Origin: Chloroflexota bacterium
GTDB taxonomy: Bacteria; Chloroflexota; Limnocylindria; Limnocylindrales; CSP1-4
Length of the DNA: 12,897 nt
Direction of reading: 5' to 3'
Assembly (NCBI GenBank): GCA_016200675.1
Contig: JACQEH010000152.1
Coordinates: forward strand, 1-12,897
Each line of letters opens with the position of its first letter. Within the stretch, counting starts at the first letter, position 1. Under the pieces are notes generated by a model. It ran no database searches. It saw only the letters and a list, made by a program, of their open reading frames with translations, and had not been told where the DNA came from. Shown here one piece after another: positions 1-6,980 of the stretch. The position numbers were made by a program, and so were the translations under genes.

Positions 1-792
1 ATTGCCCTGGCCCTCAGAAGACTCCATTCGGATGTCTTTGACGCGGGCAACGTCAGCCGGGTCGGCCCGGTGATCGCACTGGCGGTGCGTGCCGGGGCCG
101 ACCTGGCGCAGCTGGTCGGTGGCCAATCGGACACACAGTCAGGCGAGATCCGCCACGTCACGTCGGGCTACGTCGCGCTGATGCGGGAGATCGACGGTGA
201 GAATCGCCGCAGACGATCCTCCACGGTCGGGCTGGCGGAGGCGTGGTTTCGGCTCTGCGAAGCCGAGGAGGCCCGCGGGCTGGGCAAGCCCTCCTCGGAA
301 GCGTGGTCGACGGCAGCTCGCGCCTTCGCCAGCCTCGGGATGCCGTATCAGCAGGCCTACGCGCGGTGGCGGGAGGCCGAGGCACATCTCGCCGCCCGAG
401 GGCACCGAGGCCACGCCGTCGGTGCGCTCGTCGAAGCGCACCGGCTTGCGACCCAGCTTGGGGCGGAGCCGCTCCGAGGTGAGGTCGAGGGGGTCGCTCG
501 CCGCGCGAGGGTTGACCTGGATCGTCAACGGCAAGCGGCTGACCGCCCCCGGAAACCCGATGCCGCGTTCGGGCTGACCGCCCGTGAGCTCGAGGTGCTC
601 GACCTCCTGGTCGCAGGGCTGACCAACCGCGAGATCGGTGGACGGCTGTTCATCAGCGAGAACACCGCGGGCGTGCATGTCTCGAACATCCTGGGCAAGC
701 TCGGCGTATCGCGACGCATCGAGGCGGCGGCGGTCGCCCATCGGCTCGGGCTGCTCGAGGCCCGGAAGCCCCCCGAGCAGCAAGTTTCATAG
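1..792 (+). CDS. LuxR-family transcriptional regulator, 3' part (5' end outside window)
   Basis: The frame is open from base 1 and ends at TAG 790-792, so 263 residues are visible and the real start lies upstream; the GTG at 70 is an internal valine. The last ~65 residues (about nt 571-760) are a LuxR/GerE helix-turn-helix: LTARELEVLDLL, then GLTNREIGGRLFISENT, then VHVSNILGKLGV, which is the DNA-recognition region. The part before it is helical and TPR-like, with AFASLGMPYQQAYARWREAE and an A..LGAEPL motif. This is typical of large MalT/LuxR-type ATPase regulators, where such helices link an N-terminal AAA/NTPase domain to the HTH. I infer that the missing upstream part holds that ATPase domain. 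It would be a cytoplasmic DNA-binding activator; its targets and ligand cannot be read from here. It is separated from mreB by a promoter-like element, so it is probably not in the same operon. Confidence 0.9.
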   Translation: MALALRRLHSDVFDAGNVSRVGPVIALAVRAGADLAQLVGGQSDTQSGEIRHVTSGYVALMREIDGENRRRRSSTVGLAEAWFRLCEAEEARGLGKPSSEAWSTAARAFASLGMPYQQAYARWREAEAHLAARGHRGHAVGALVEAHRLATQLGAEPLRGEVEGVARRARVDLDRQRQAADRPRKPDAAFGLTARELEVLDLLVAGLTNREIGGRLFISENTAGVHVSNILGKLGVSRRIEAAAVAHRLGLLEARKPPEQQVS

Positions 793-830
793 GCGCCTGA
801 GCACAGACCGGGCACCTCGGGATCGACGGG

Positions 831-836
831 TATACT
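831..836 (+). promoter_or_regulatory. -10 promoter element for mreB
   Basis: TATACT matches the sigma-70-type TANNNT consensus well and stands out as AT-rich in GC-rich sequence. It lies 59 bases before the mreB start, implying a leader of about 50 nt. No convincing -35 hexamer is visible 16-18 bases upstream. Confidence 0.5.
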
Positions 837-885
837 GCGCAGGCTCATCCGGGCCCAACGGACGCCCGATCGACGCCCCGAGTTC

Positions 886-891
886 AGAGGA
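886..891 (+). promoter_or_regulatory. Shine-Dalgarno site that sets the mreB TTG start
   Basis: AGAGGA lies four bases before TTG 896. It supports TTG 896 over the next in-frame TTG at 905 and over the distant upstream ATG at 638, which lies inside the LuxR gene. Confidence 0.6.
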
Positions 892-895
892 CCCT

Positions 896-1957
896 TTGCC
901 CGGCTTGCTCGACCGCCTCCTCGGCATCTTTTCCCGCGACATCGGCATCGACCTCGGGACGGCCAACACGCTCGTCCACGTCCGCGATCGCGGGATCGTC
1001 ATCAGCGAGCCGTCGGTGGTGGCCATCGAGGCCCGGACCAAGAAGGTTCTGGCGATCGGGGCGGAGGCCAAGCGGATGGTCGGCCGGACGCCGGCCAACA
1101 TCATCGCCGTGCGGCCGCTCCGGGACGGGGTCATCAGCGACTTCGACGTGACCGAGCAGATGATCAAGTACTTCGTCGACAAGGTCCACGACCGGGTCGG
1201 GCTCATCGCCCGGCCGCGGATGCTCATCGGCATCCCGTCCGGCGTGACCGAGGTCGAGAAGCGCGCTGTCCGCGACGCGGCCCTCAACAGCGGCGCCCGC
1301 TGGGCCCGCCTCATCGAGGAGCCCATGGCCGCCGCGATCGGTGCCGGTCTGCCGGTCAGCGAGCCTTCGGGCAGCCTCATCGTCGACATCGGCGGCGGCA
1401 CGACCGAGGTCGCGGTCATCAGCCTCGGCGGCATCGTCGTCAGCCGCAGCATCCGGATCGGTGGCGACGAGATGGATCAGGACATCGTCAACTTCGCCCG
1501 CCGCGAGTACAACCTCTTCCTCGGCGAGCGGACGGCCGAGGACATCAAGATCGCCATCGGCTCGGCCTATCCGGGTGACTGGGATCAGCAGCGCATCAAC
1601 CTCCGCGGCCGGGATCTGCTGACGGGCCTGCCCCGGAGCGTCGAGGTCGGGGCCGACCAGATCCGCGAGGCGATCGAGCCGTCCGTGGTCCAGATCGTGG
1701 ACACCATCCGCGACACGATCGAGGAGACCCCGCCCGAGCTCGTCGCCGACATCATGGACCAGGGCATCGTCCTGGCCGGCGGCGGGGCGCTCCTGGCCGG
1801 CCTCGACCGGCGCGTCGCCGAGGCGACCCAGATGCCGGTCCACGTCGCTGACGATCCGTTGACGTGCGTCGCCCGGGGCACCGGGATCGTCCTCCAGGAG
1901 ATGGACACGATGGAGCGCGTCCTGGTCACCGACACCTACATCCGCCCGCCCCGCTGA
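896..1957 (+). CDS. mreB: Rod-shape-determining protein MreB
   Basis: A bacterial actin homologue, 353 residues, the normal MreB length. It polymerises with ATP on the inner face of the membrane and guides the elongasome that inserts side-wall peptidoglycan. Actin-fold signatures are present in order: phosphate-1 loop DIGIDLGTANT at residues 15-25; phosphate-2 loop beginning DIGGGTTEVAV at D164; and the adenosine-binding GIVLAGGGALLAGL at about 290-303. The N-terminal LLDRLLGIFSRDIG is amphipathic, as in membrane-binding MreBs. The start is TTG 896, chosen because AGAGGA precedes it and the resulting N-terminus aligns with the family; the frame is open further upstream but that part is antisense-like and inside the LuxR gene. 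A TATACT -10 element at 831-836 probably drives it. mreC follows after 51 bases, so the two are likely co-transcribed. Confidence 0.97.
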   Translation: MPGLLDRLLGIFSRDIGIDLGTANTLVHVRDRGIVISEPSVVAIEARTKKVLAIGAEAKRMVGRTPANIIAVRPLRDGVISDFDVTEQMIKYFVDKVHDRVGLIARPRMLIGIPSGVTEVEKRAVRDAALNSGARWARLIEEPMAAAIGAGLPVSEPSGSLIVDIGGGTTEVAVISLGGIVVSRSIRIGGDEMDQDIVNFARREYNLFLGERTAEDIKIAIGSAYPGDWDQQRINLRGRDLLTGLPRSVEVGADQIREAIEPSVVQIVDTIRDTIEETPPELVADIMDQGIVLAGGGALLAGLDRRVAEATQMPVHVADDPLTCVARGTGIVLQEMDTMERVLVTDTYIRPPR

Positions 1958-2008
1958 GATCGGCGAGGCACCCTCCCCGGGGCGCCGCACCACAGCCCAG
2001 GACCGCAG

Positions 2009-3004
2009 ATGAGCGCCGTCTTCGCCAATCGGACCGCCCGCCGCCGCGCCATCGCCTACGTCGGCGTTCTTGCGGCCACGCTGGTCATGATGGCCGTCTC
2101 GGCCAACCCGTTCGTGATCGAGCTCCAGCGCGGTCTCGGCTTCGCCTTCAAGCCCGTCCAGTCGGCCATCAGCGGGTTCGGCCAGGGCCTCAGCTCGATT
2201 GCCGCAGCGATCGGGGAGATCGACCAGCTGCGGATCGAGAACCAGGCCCTTCGGGCCGAGAACGAGCGGATCAAGGAGGAGGCCCTGCAGGCCGAGGAGA
2301 TCCGGCGCCAGAACGAGGTCCTGACCGGCCTGCTCCAGCTTCGCAATGGCTTCGACTACAAGACGGCCGCCGCCGCCGTCATCGCCAGGGACTCGTCGGA
2401 GGTCCAGCAGCGCGTCGTCCTGGATCGTGGCACGGGCGACGGGATCGCCATCGGCAACGTCGTTGTCTCGAGCGGCGGCGCCCTCGTCGGGCGGGTCATC
2501 GAGGCGAACGTCGGGACGGCGACCGTCCAGCTCATCAGCGATCCCGGCTCGACCGTCATCGGCCAGCTCCTGTCGAGCCTCGCCACGGGCGAGGTCAGCG
2601 GCCAGCAGCCGGGCAGCCTCCGCATGCAGAACATCGACGCCGCGGTCAGCGTCGGCCTCGGCGAAGAGGTCGTGACGGCCGGCATCGAGCTTGCCGGTGG
2701 CATCCGTTCGCCGTACCCGAAGGGGCTCGTCATCGGGACCGTCATCGACGTCCGGCGGGATGCCAACGAGGTCGTCCAGACAGCGTTCCTGGAGCCGGCC
2801 GCGGACCTGGAGCACCTCGAGTTCGCCCTCGTCATCCTCGACTACCGGGGCGGCCTGCCGGCCCTCGGCGAGCAGCCTCAGAGCTGCACCCCGAACGCCG
2901 ACGGAACGATCCCGTCCGGCGAGCAGCCGTGCATCGAGCCGAGCGCAAGCCCGAGGACAAGCTTGAGACCGAGCGCAAGCCCGAGGCCGAGCCCCACCCG
3001 CTGA
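2009..3004 (+). CDS. mreC: Rod-shape-determining protein MreC
   Basis: A bitopic membrane protein, 331 residues, that links cytoplasmic MreB to the extracytoplasmic cell-wall synthases. In order: a short basic N-terminus (NRTARRRA), one membrane segment at about residues 15-31 (IAYVGVLAATLVMMAVS), a coiled coil at about 65-110 rich in Glu, Arg and Leu (IDQLRIENQALRAENERI), then the double beta-barrel MreC domain with VVVSSGGALVGRVIEANV and a late SPYPKGLVIGTVIDV motif. The C-terminal 50 or so residues are an unusual Pro/Ser/Arg-rich tail that includes a short repeat. ATG 2009 is the first start in frame with the membrane segment; the ribosome site is weak (AGGA at 1998-2001). It follows mreB closely, but no mreD follows it. 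Identity is secure from the domain order and gene neighbour. Confidence 0.95.
   Translation: MSAVFANRTARRRAIAYVGVLAATLVMMAVSANPFVIELQRGLGFAFKPVQSAISGFGQGLSSIAAAIGEIDQLRIENQALRAENERIKEEALQAEEIRRQNEVLTGLLQLRNGFDYKTAAAAVIARDSSEVQQRVVLDRGTGDGIAIGNVVVSSGGALVGRVIEANVGTATVQLISDPGSTVIGQLLSSLATGEVSGQQPGSLRMQNIDAAVSVGLGEEVVTAGIELAGGIRSPYPKGLVIGTVIDVRRDANEVVQTAFLEPAADLEHLEFALVILDYRGGLPALGEQPQSCTPNADGTIPSGEQPCIEPSASPRTSLRPSASPRPSPTR
2939..2986 (+). repeat. Two copies of an 18-bp direct repeat in the mreC tail
   Basis: CCGAGCGCAAGCCCGAGG occurs at 2939-2956 and again at 2969-2986, offset by 30 bases, which keeps the reading frame. It encodes the repeated PSASPR in the Pro/Ser/Arg-rich C-terminal tail of MreC. 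It is probably a slippage-prone low-complexity tail. Confidence 0.75.
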
Positions 3005-3197
3005 ATTCGCGGTGCGCCGCGGGACCGCCCCGGCCCCCACCCCACGACGAGCGTCCCCCCCGGACCCCACCAGGCGGCCAGCCGATGGAGCCATGGCTGC
3101 TGGTACCCCTTCGGCATTGAGCCGCGAGCTCACGGGGCGGAGGCTGTGAGCACCAGATCCCCCCAGGCCCGGCGTGGGCCCAATCGGAGCTCACCGG

Positions 3198-4913
3198 ATG
3201 CGTCATCTCACCCGGGTCCTCGTGCTCGCCGTCGTCGGCGGCCTGCTCGCCGCCGGCCCTGCCGCGGCGTCGGCGTCGAGGACCGCGGTCGGGTCGAGCA
3301 CGGGCGTGGCGACCAGCGTCGCGCTCTCCAGCGCCAAGGTTGTGATCATCGTCGGGCCGACCCAAGGGGCGACGTCGAGCTACCGATCCGACGGCGACGC
3401 GGCCTACGCGGCAGCCGTCCAGTACTCATCGAACGTCGTCAAGGTCTACTCGCCGAATGCGACCTGGTCGGCCGTCCAGTCTGCCGTCGCCGGGGCGTCG
3501 ATTGTGGTCTACCTCGGCCACGGCAACGGCTGGCCGGCGCCGTATCCGTGGGACCCGAAATACACGACCAGGGATGGGTTCGGCCTGAACGACCCTGCCA
3601 ACTTGACCGACAACGTCCACAAGTACTACGGCGAGCCGGCGATCTCGACCCTCCAGTTCGCTCCGAATGCCGTGGTCCTGCTCAACCACCTCTGCTACGC
3701 GTCCGGCAACTCCGAGCCCGGCAACCCCGAGCCGACGACGAACGTGGCCATGCAGCGCGTCGACAACTATGGCCAGGGCTTCCTCGCCGCCGGCGCGCGG
3801 GCCGTCATTGCCGAGGGCCGAGGCGGCCTCGGGGGCCTCATCCGGGACCTCTTCACCACCCACCAGACCGTCGTCGACGCCTGGCGGAACCAATACGACT
3901 ACCACGGCAACGAGTTCTCCTTCCAGTCTCCGCGCAGCCCTGCGTACACCGCGTTCATGGATCCGGACCAGCCGTCGAGCGGCTACTACCGCTCCTTCAT
4001 CGGCAACCCGGACCTGCGGACCGACGACGTGACCGGCGTGCCGTATGTCCCGACGGATACGGCACCGGCCAGCCTGCAGTCGCCGGGTGCAGCAACGGTT
4101 GCCGCTGGCGGCGCAACGCTTTACGCCGACAGCTCGCTCGCCTCGACTACGGGATTGGTGGCGCCCGGTCAGGCCGTCCGTGTCGACAGCCTCGCCGGCG
4201 GTTCGCCCGGCGTGCCGGCGGCGGCGCATGTCCGGACGCTCAACGGGTCCAGCCAGGGCTGGACACAGGCCACGACGCTGGTGCCGCAGGACTCGCAGGG
4301 CCCCCAGCTCTGGAGCGCCGACGGCTCCCGGGCGATCTCGCCCAACGGTGACGGCATCGCCGACACGATGAGCCTCGCGGTTCGCTTCTCGGAGAGCGTG
4401 GCCTGGTCGGCGGCGGTCCGGAACTCGTCGGGGACGCCGGTCTGGAGCACATCGGGGAACGGCGCCACGGCGACCCTGGCGTGGGACGCCAAGGTCGGCG
4501 GCGGGACCGCCCCGAACGGGACCTACGTGCTCACGATCGCCGCGAACGACGCCTGGGGGAACCCCAACCTCGCCAGCCAGATCGTCCTGATCGTTGACTC
4601 CGCACGGGTGCCGGTCCGCCTCTCGGGGCCGGATCGGTACGCGACCGCCGCCGCCATCAGTGCGGCCACCTATGCGCCGGGTGTCCCGGTGGCCTACATC
4701 GCCACCGGTGAGAACTTCGCCGACGCCCTCGCCGGGGCGCCCGCCGCGGGCTCGGCCGGTGGCCCCATCCTCCTCGTCCCGACCTCCTCGATCCCGTCCG
4801 TCATCGCCGCCGAGCTGACCCGCCTGCAGCCGGCCCGGATCGTGGTCCTGGGCGGCCCGAGCGTCGTCTGGCCGTCGGTGCTGGTGGTGCTCAAGGCCTA
4901 TATCCCCTCCTAG
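3198..4913 (+). CDS. Exported caspase/gingipain-like domain protein with SH3b, FlgD-like Ig and one CWB2 cell-wall-binding repeat
   Basis: A secreted protein of 571 residues. A signal peptide covers about residues 1-27 (basic MRHLTR, hydrophobic core, AAASAS cleavage region). Residues about 40-270 form an alpha/beta domain with strand-loop pairs IVVYLGHGNG (His108) and AVVLLNHLCYASG (Cys166). This is the layout of the His/Cys dyad of clan CD cysteine peptidases (caspases, gingipains), so a protease-like role is inferred. About 290-365 look like an SH3b domain (GATLYADSSL, GQAVRVDSLA, GWTQATTLVP). About 367-467 resemble a FlgD-type Ig domain (ISPNGDGIADTMSLAVRF, PNGTYVLTIAANDAWGN). Residues about 472-571 are one cell-wall-binding repeat 2 (RLSGPDRYATAAAIS, ATGENFADALAGAP, ARIVVLGGPSVV). 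Such repeats anchor proteins to cell-wall polymers and usually come in threes. ATG 3198 has CGGAG eight bases upstream; GTG 3174 is the only other in-frame start after a stop at 3147. The CWB2 call is firm; the peptidase call is moderate. Confidence 0.88.
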   Translation: MRHLTRVLVLAVVGGLLAAGPAAASASRTAVGSSTGVATSVALSSAKVVIIVGPTQGATSSYRSDGDAAYAAAVQYSSNVVKVYSPNATWSAVQSAVAGASIVVYLGHGNGWPAPYPWDPKYTTRDGFGLNDPANLTDNVHKYYGEPAISTLQFAPNAVVLLNHLCYASGNSEPGNPEPTTNVAMQRVDNYGQGFLAAGARAVIAEGRGGLGGLIRDLFTTHQTVVDAWRNQYDYHGNEFSFQSPRSPAYTAFMDPDQPSSGYYRSFIGNPDLRTDDVTGVPYVPTDTAPASLQSPGAATVAAGGATLYADSSLASTTGLVAPGQAVRVDSLAGGSPGVPAAAHVRTLNGSSQGWTQATTLVPQDSQGPQLWSADGSRAISPNGDGIADTMSLAVRFSESVAWSAAVRNSSGTPVWSTSGNGATATLAWDAKVGGGTAPNGTYVLTIAANDAWGNPNLASQIVLIVDSARVPVRLSGPDRYATAAAISAATYAPGVPVAYIATGENFADALAGAPAAGSAGGPILLVPTSSIPSVIAAELTRLQPARIVVLGGPSVVWPSVLVVLKAYIPS

Positions 4914-4926
4914 GGGCGCCGCCGCC

Positions 4927-4945
4927 GCCCGGCTCCCGGCCGGGC
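4927..4945 (+). terminator. Hairpin after the cell-wall-binding protein gene
   Basis: A perfect 7-bp GC stem, GCCCGGC (4927-4933) and GCCGGGC (4939-4945), with a 5-base loop, begins 13 bases after the stop codon. There is no T-tract after it, so it may terminate weakly or only protect the mRNA 3' end. Confidence 0.4.
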
Positions 4946-4982
4946 AGCGCGCACGTCCCCGGGTCGGCGACTCCGGGCTCGC

Positions 4983-4988
4983 TAGACT
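4983..4988 (+). promoter_or_regulatory. -10 element of a leaderless promoter
   Basis: TAGACT (TANNNT consensus) ends 7 bases before ATG 4996. At the usual -10 to start-point distance, transcription would begin at or next to the ATG, giving a leaderless mRNA. This fits the absence of a Shine-Dalgarno site in front of the gene. No clear -35 box is visible. Confidence 0.5.
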
Positions 4989-4995
4989 CCAGGGC

Positions 4996-5778
4996 ATGAC
5001 CGTGCGCGAGGAGCCCGATCCAGCCGGCCACGGCCTCGGGTCAGGGGCGTGGGTGGTCCTGCCGACCTACCAGGAAGCCGAGAATTTGCCCGGCATCGCA
5101 GCCGCGATCCTCGGCGCCCTCCCCGGCGCGACGCTCCTCGTCGTCGACGACAACTCGCCCGACGGAACAGGCGAGATCGCCGAGGGGCTGGCATCGTCTA
5201 GCAACAGGCTCCAGGTCCTGCATCGGCCGGGCAAGCAAGGACTCGGACGGGCCTATCTCGATGGCTTCCGGGTGGCGCTCGCCGGCGGGGCCGCCATCGT
5301 CATCCAGATGGACGCGGACTGGTCGCACGATCCTCATGCCCTGCCGTCCCTCATCCTGCCGATCCTCGAGGATCGGGCGGACCTGGTGATCGGGAGCCGC
5401 TACGTCCGCGGCGGGCGGGTCGAAGACTGGGGCCTCGGCCGGCGGCTCATCTCCCGCGGTGGGAGCCGCTTCGCCCGGGTGGTGCTGCGGCTGCGCCCGA
5501 GCGACCTGACGGGCGGGTTCAAGGCCTGGCGGGCGGCGACGCTCGCAGCTCTGCCCTTCGACGGCATCCATGCCGGGGGCTACGTCTTCCAGATCGAGAT
5601 GACGCACCGCGCTGCACGCGCGGGCGCCCGCGTGGCCGAGGTTCCGATCACCTTCCGGGACCGACGGGTCGGGAGTTCCAAGATGTCGCGGCGGATCATC
5701 TTCGAGGCGCTGGTCGTGGTGGTCCGGCTGCGGGCCGAGGAGCTCGCCGGCAGGGTCCGCCGATCGGGAGGCCGGTAG
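4996..5778 (+). CDS. GT2 glycosyltransferase, polyprenol-phosphate mannose synthase-like
   Basis: A cytoplasmic GT-A fold enzyme of 260 residues that would move a sugar, most likely mannose from GDP-mannose, onto a polyprenyl phosphate, making the lipid-linked donor for extracytoplasmic glycosylation. Seen: WVVLPTYQEAENLPGI near the N-terminus; nucleotide-binding VVDDNSPDGT (Asp51, Asp52, Asp56); LHRPGKQGLGRAYLDGF; the metal-binding DAD at 106-108 in QMDADWSHDP; VIGSRYVRGG; DLTGGFKAWR; and GYVFQIEMTHRA followed by VPITFRDRRVGSSKMS. This series is characteristic of the DPM1-like subfamily. There is no C-terminal membrane domain, so it is the soluble form. The start ATG 4996 sits 7 bases after a -10-like TAGACT. 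The gene stands alone: the next gene is convergent and its open frame overlaps the end by 83 bases. The exact sugar (mannose or glucose) is inferred from motif similarity. Confidence 0.92.
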   Translation: MTVREEPDPAGHGLGSGAWVVLPTYQEAENLPGIAAAILGALPGATLLVVDDNSPDGTGEIAEGLASSSNRLQVLHRPGKQGLGRAYLDGFRVALAGGAAIVIQMDADWSHDPHALPSLILPILEDRADLVIGSRYVRGGRVEDWGLGRRLISRGGSRFARVVLRLRPSDLTGGFKAWRAATLAALPFDGIHAGGYVFQIEMTHRAARAGARVAEVPITFRDRRVGSSKMSRRIIFEALVVVVRLRAEELAGRVRRSGGR

Positions 5779-6952
5779 CAAGGCTAGGTCGGCCTTCGGG
5801 CTGGGTTCCACGGGGCGGGTCGGAGCGGCGGACCGTCGTCGCTAATTGGCCCGGATGCCGATCCGGGGGAGGCTCCCGGCCACGACCTCGTAGGGATAGG
5901 AGCGTCGGCGCGCCGATCGCCGCCTTCTTCCAGGTGCCCCGGATCACTCGCCCGTTCGTGCTGATGATCGCCTCGCCGCCGCCGACGTCGGCCGCCTCGA
6001 GCCGGTGCTTCTGCGGCTGGCCGTCGTTGAGGGGCCCGAAGCGCATCCGCAGGATCACGACATTCGTGGGTGCCACCGGCAGCCCGTCGTCGGCGTCGAC
6101 CTGCGGGGTCGCCGAGCCGTCGATGTAGCGCTGGTAGGTGTTTGTCGCCGCGTCATAGCGGTAGCGGATCGTCTCGTAGGGGTAGGTCACCGTGATCGTC
6201 GTGCCCTGCGGCCGTGCATCCGCGGCCAGGGGATCGCCGAAGGTCCAGGCGGGGGTCACGGGACCATCGACCGCCCCCACGATGGCTGCCATCGCGGTGA
6301 GACGCTGCGTGTCGGTGTAGAGGTTGTGTGGCGCGGCACGATCGGTGACTCGGAACATGTCGGTGCCATCGAAGCGCAGCCCGTCGGCGTTGTAGACGAG
6401 CTGGCCGTGGCCCTTCGCGGCGAGGGTCGCCAGTGCCTGGCCCGAGCCACCGATATGGACGTACATGGCCCGCCACTCGGCGGCCCATTCGATGAAGTAC
6501 TGGCGGGCGCTCCGGATCGGCCCGAGGCGGCCGGGGAGGCGCGACTGGAAGACCAGCATGTAACGGGGGATGCCACCCTCCGCCGGGGCCTGCCAGACGA
6601 CGTCCGCGGCATTGAATCCGGACTGCGGACGAGCGCCGCGGTGGTCGTCGATCATGACCGCGATGGGGTGCCGAACGGTGGCTTCCGGGGGAACCAGCAG
6701 GCCCGTCAGCGGTGCGGGCACCAACACCGGCGTCGGCTCGGGTGTTGGCTCGGGCGTGGCGGTCGGCGACGGGGAGGGCGTGGCGTCGGCTGCGGACGAG
6801 GGTGTGGCTCCTGCCGCGCTGCCGGTGGGAACGGCCCCCGGGCTGCCGCCCGGATGAAGGGCCGCGGCGAAAAAGGATCCCCCGCTCGTGCCGATGACGA
6901 CGGCCAGGGCCACGAGCCCGACGATCAGCAACGGGGCGAGGGAGCGCCTCAT
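5696..6952 (-). CDS. Membrane-anchored DUF3048 protein with abnormal C-terminus
   Basis: This is a YerB-like DUF3048 protein, exported and of unknown biochemical role. From ATG 6952 it has a basic start (MRR), one hydrophobic segment at about residues 4-22 (signal peptide or anchor; no lipobox Cys), and a Thr/Pro/Glu-rich linker at about 45-80. Then comes the DUF3048 core: PLTGLLVPPEATVRHPIAV, MIDDHRGARPQSGFNAADVV, EGGIPRYMLVFQSRLP, and GPIRSARQYFIEWA. The C-terminal domain runs to RGTWKKAAIGAPT (residues 338-350). There the family resemblance stops. The expected last ~30 residues (an F-D-x-x-G ... G-x-T-W pattern) are absent, and the frame continues for 68 Arg/Pro-rich residues into the convergent glycosyltransferase gene. 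A +1 shift near 5908 would give a 22-residue tail ending at TAG 5844-5842. ATG 6952 has GGAG five bases upstream; ATG 6979 is an alternative with a stronger but more distant site. No promoter is evident. Confidence 0.82.
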   Translation of the reverse strand: MRRSLAPLLIVGLVALAVVIGTSGGSFFAAALHPGGSPGAVPTGSAAGATPSSAADATPSPSPTATPEPTPEPTPVLVPAPLTGLLVPPEATVRHPIAVMIDDHRGARPQSGFNAADVVWQAPAEGGIPRYMLVFQSRLPGRLGPIRSARQYFIEWAAEWRAMYVHIGGSGQALATLAAKGHGQLVYNADGLRFDGTDMFRVTDRAAPHNLYTDTQRLTAMAAIVGAVDGPVTPAWTFGDPLAADARPQGTTITVTYPYETIRYRYDAATNTYQRYIDGSATPQVDADDGLPVAPTNVVILRMRFGPLNDGQPQKHRLEAADVGGGEAIISTNGRVIRGTWKKAAIGAPTLLSLRGRGREPPPDRHPGQLATTVRRSDPPRGTQPEGRPSLATGLPIGGPCRRAPRPAAGPPRPAPRR

Positions 6953-6980
6953 CGCGGCTCCGGTCCTGGATTCGTGCATC

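Noticed and set aside
638..895. In-frame extension of MreB from ATG 638
   Set aside because: It overlaps the LuxR gene in another frame and adds 86 residues not found in MreB.
884..3133. Very long open frame on the minus strand opposite mreB and mreC
   Set aside because: It is rich in Asp, Arg, Gly and Ala with no recognisable domain, and mirrors two certain genes; high GC3 removes stop codons on the opposite strand.
3093..3149. 18-codon ORF (ATG 3093 to TGA 3149) after mreC
   Set aside because: No ribosome site, no recognisable content, and too short to support.
5780..5796. AAGGC/GCCTT inverted repeat just after the glycosyltransferase stop
   Set aside because: Only a 5-bp stem with a 7-base loop and no T-tract; too weak to call a terminator.
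5863..5879. CCGGG/CCCGG inverted repeat within the DUF3048 tail
   Set aside because: A 5-bp stem in GC-rich DNA is expected by chance.
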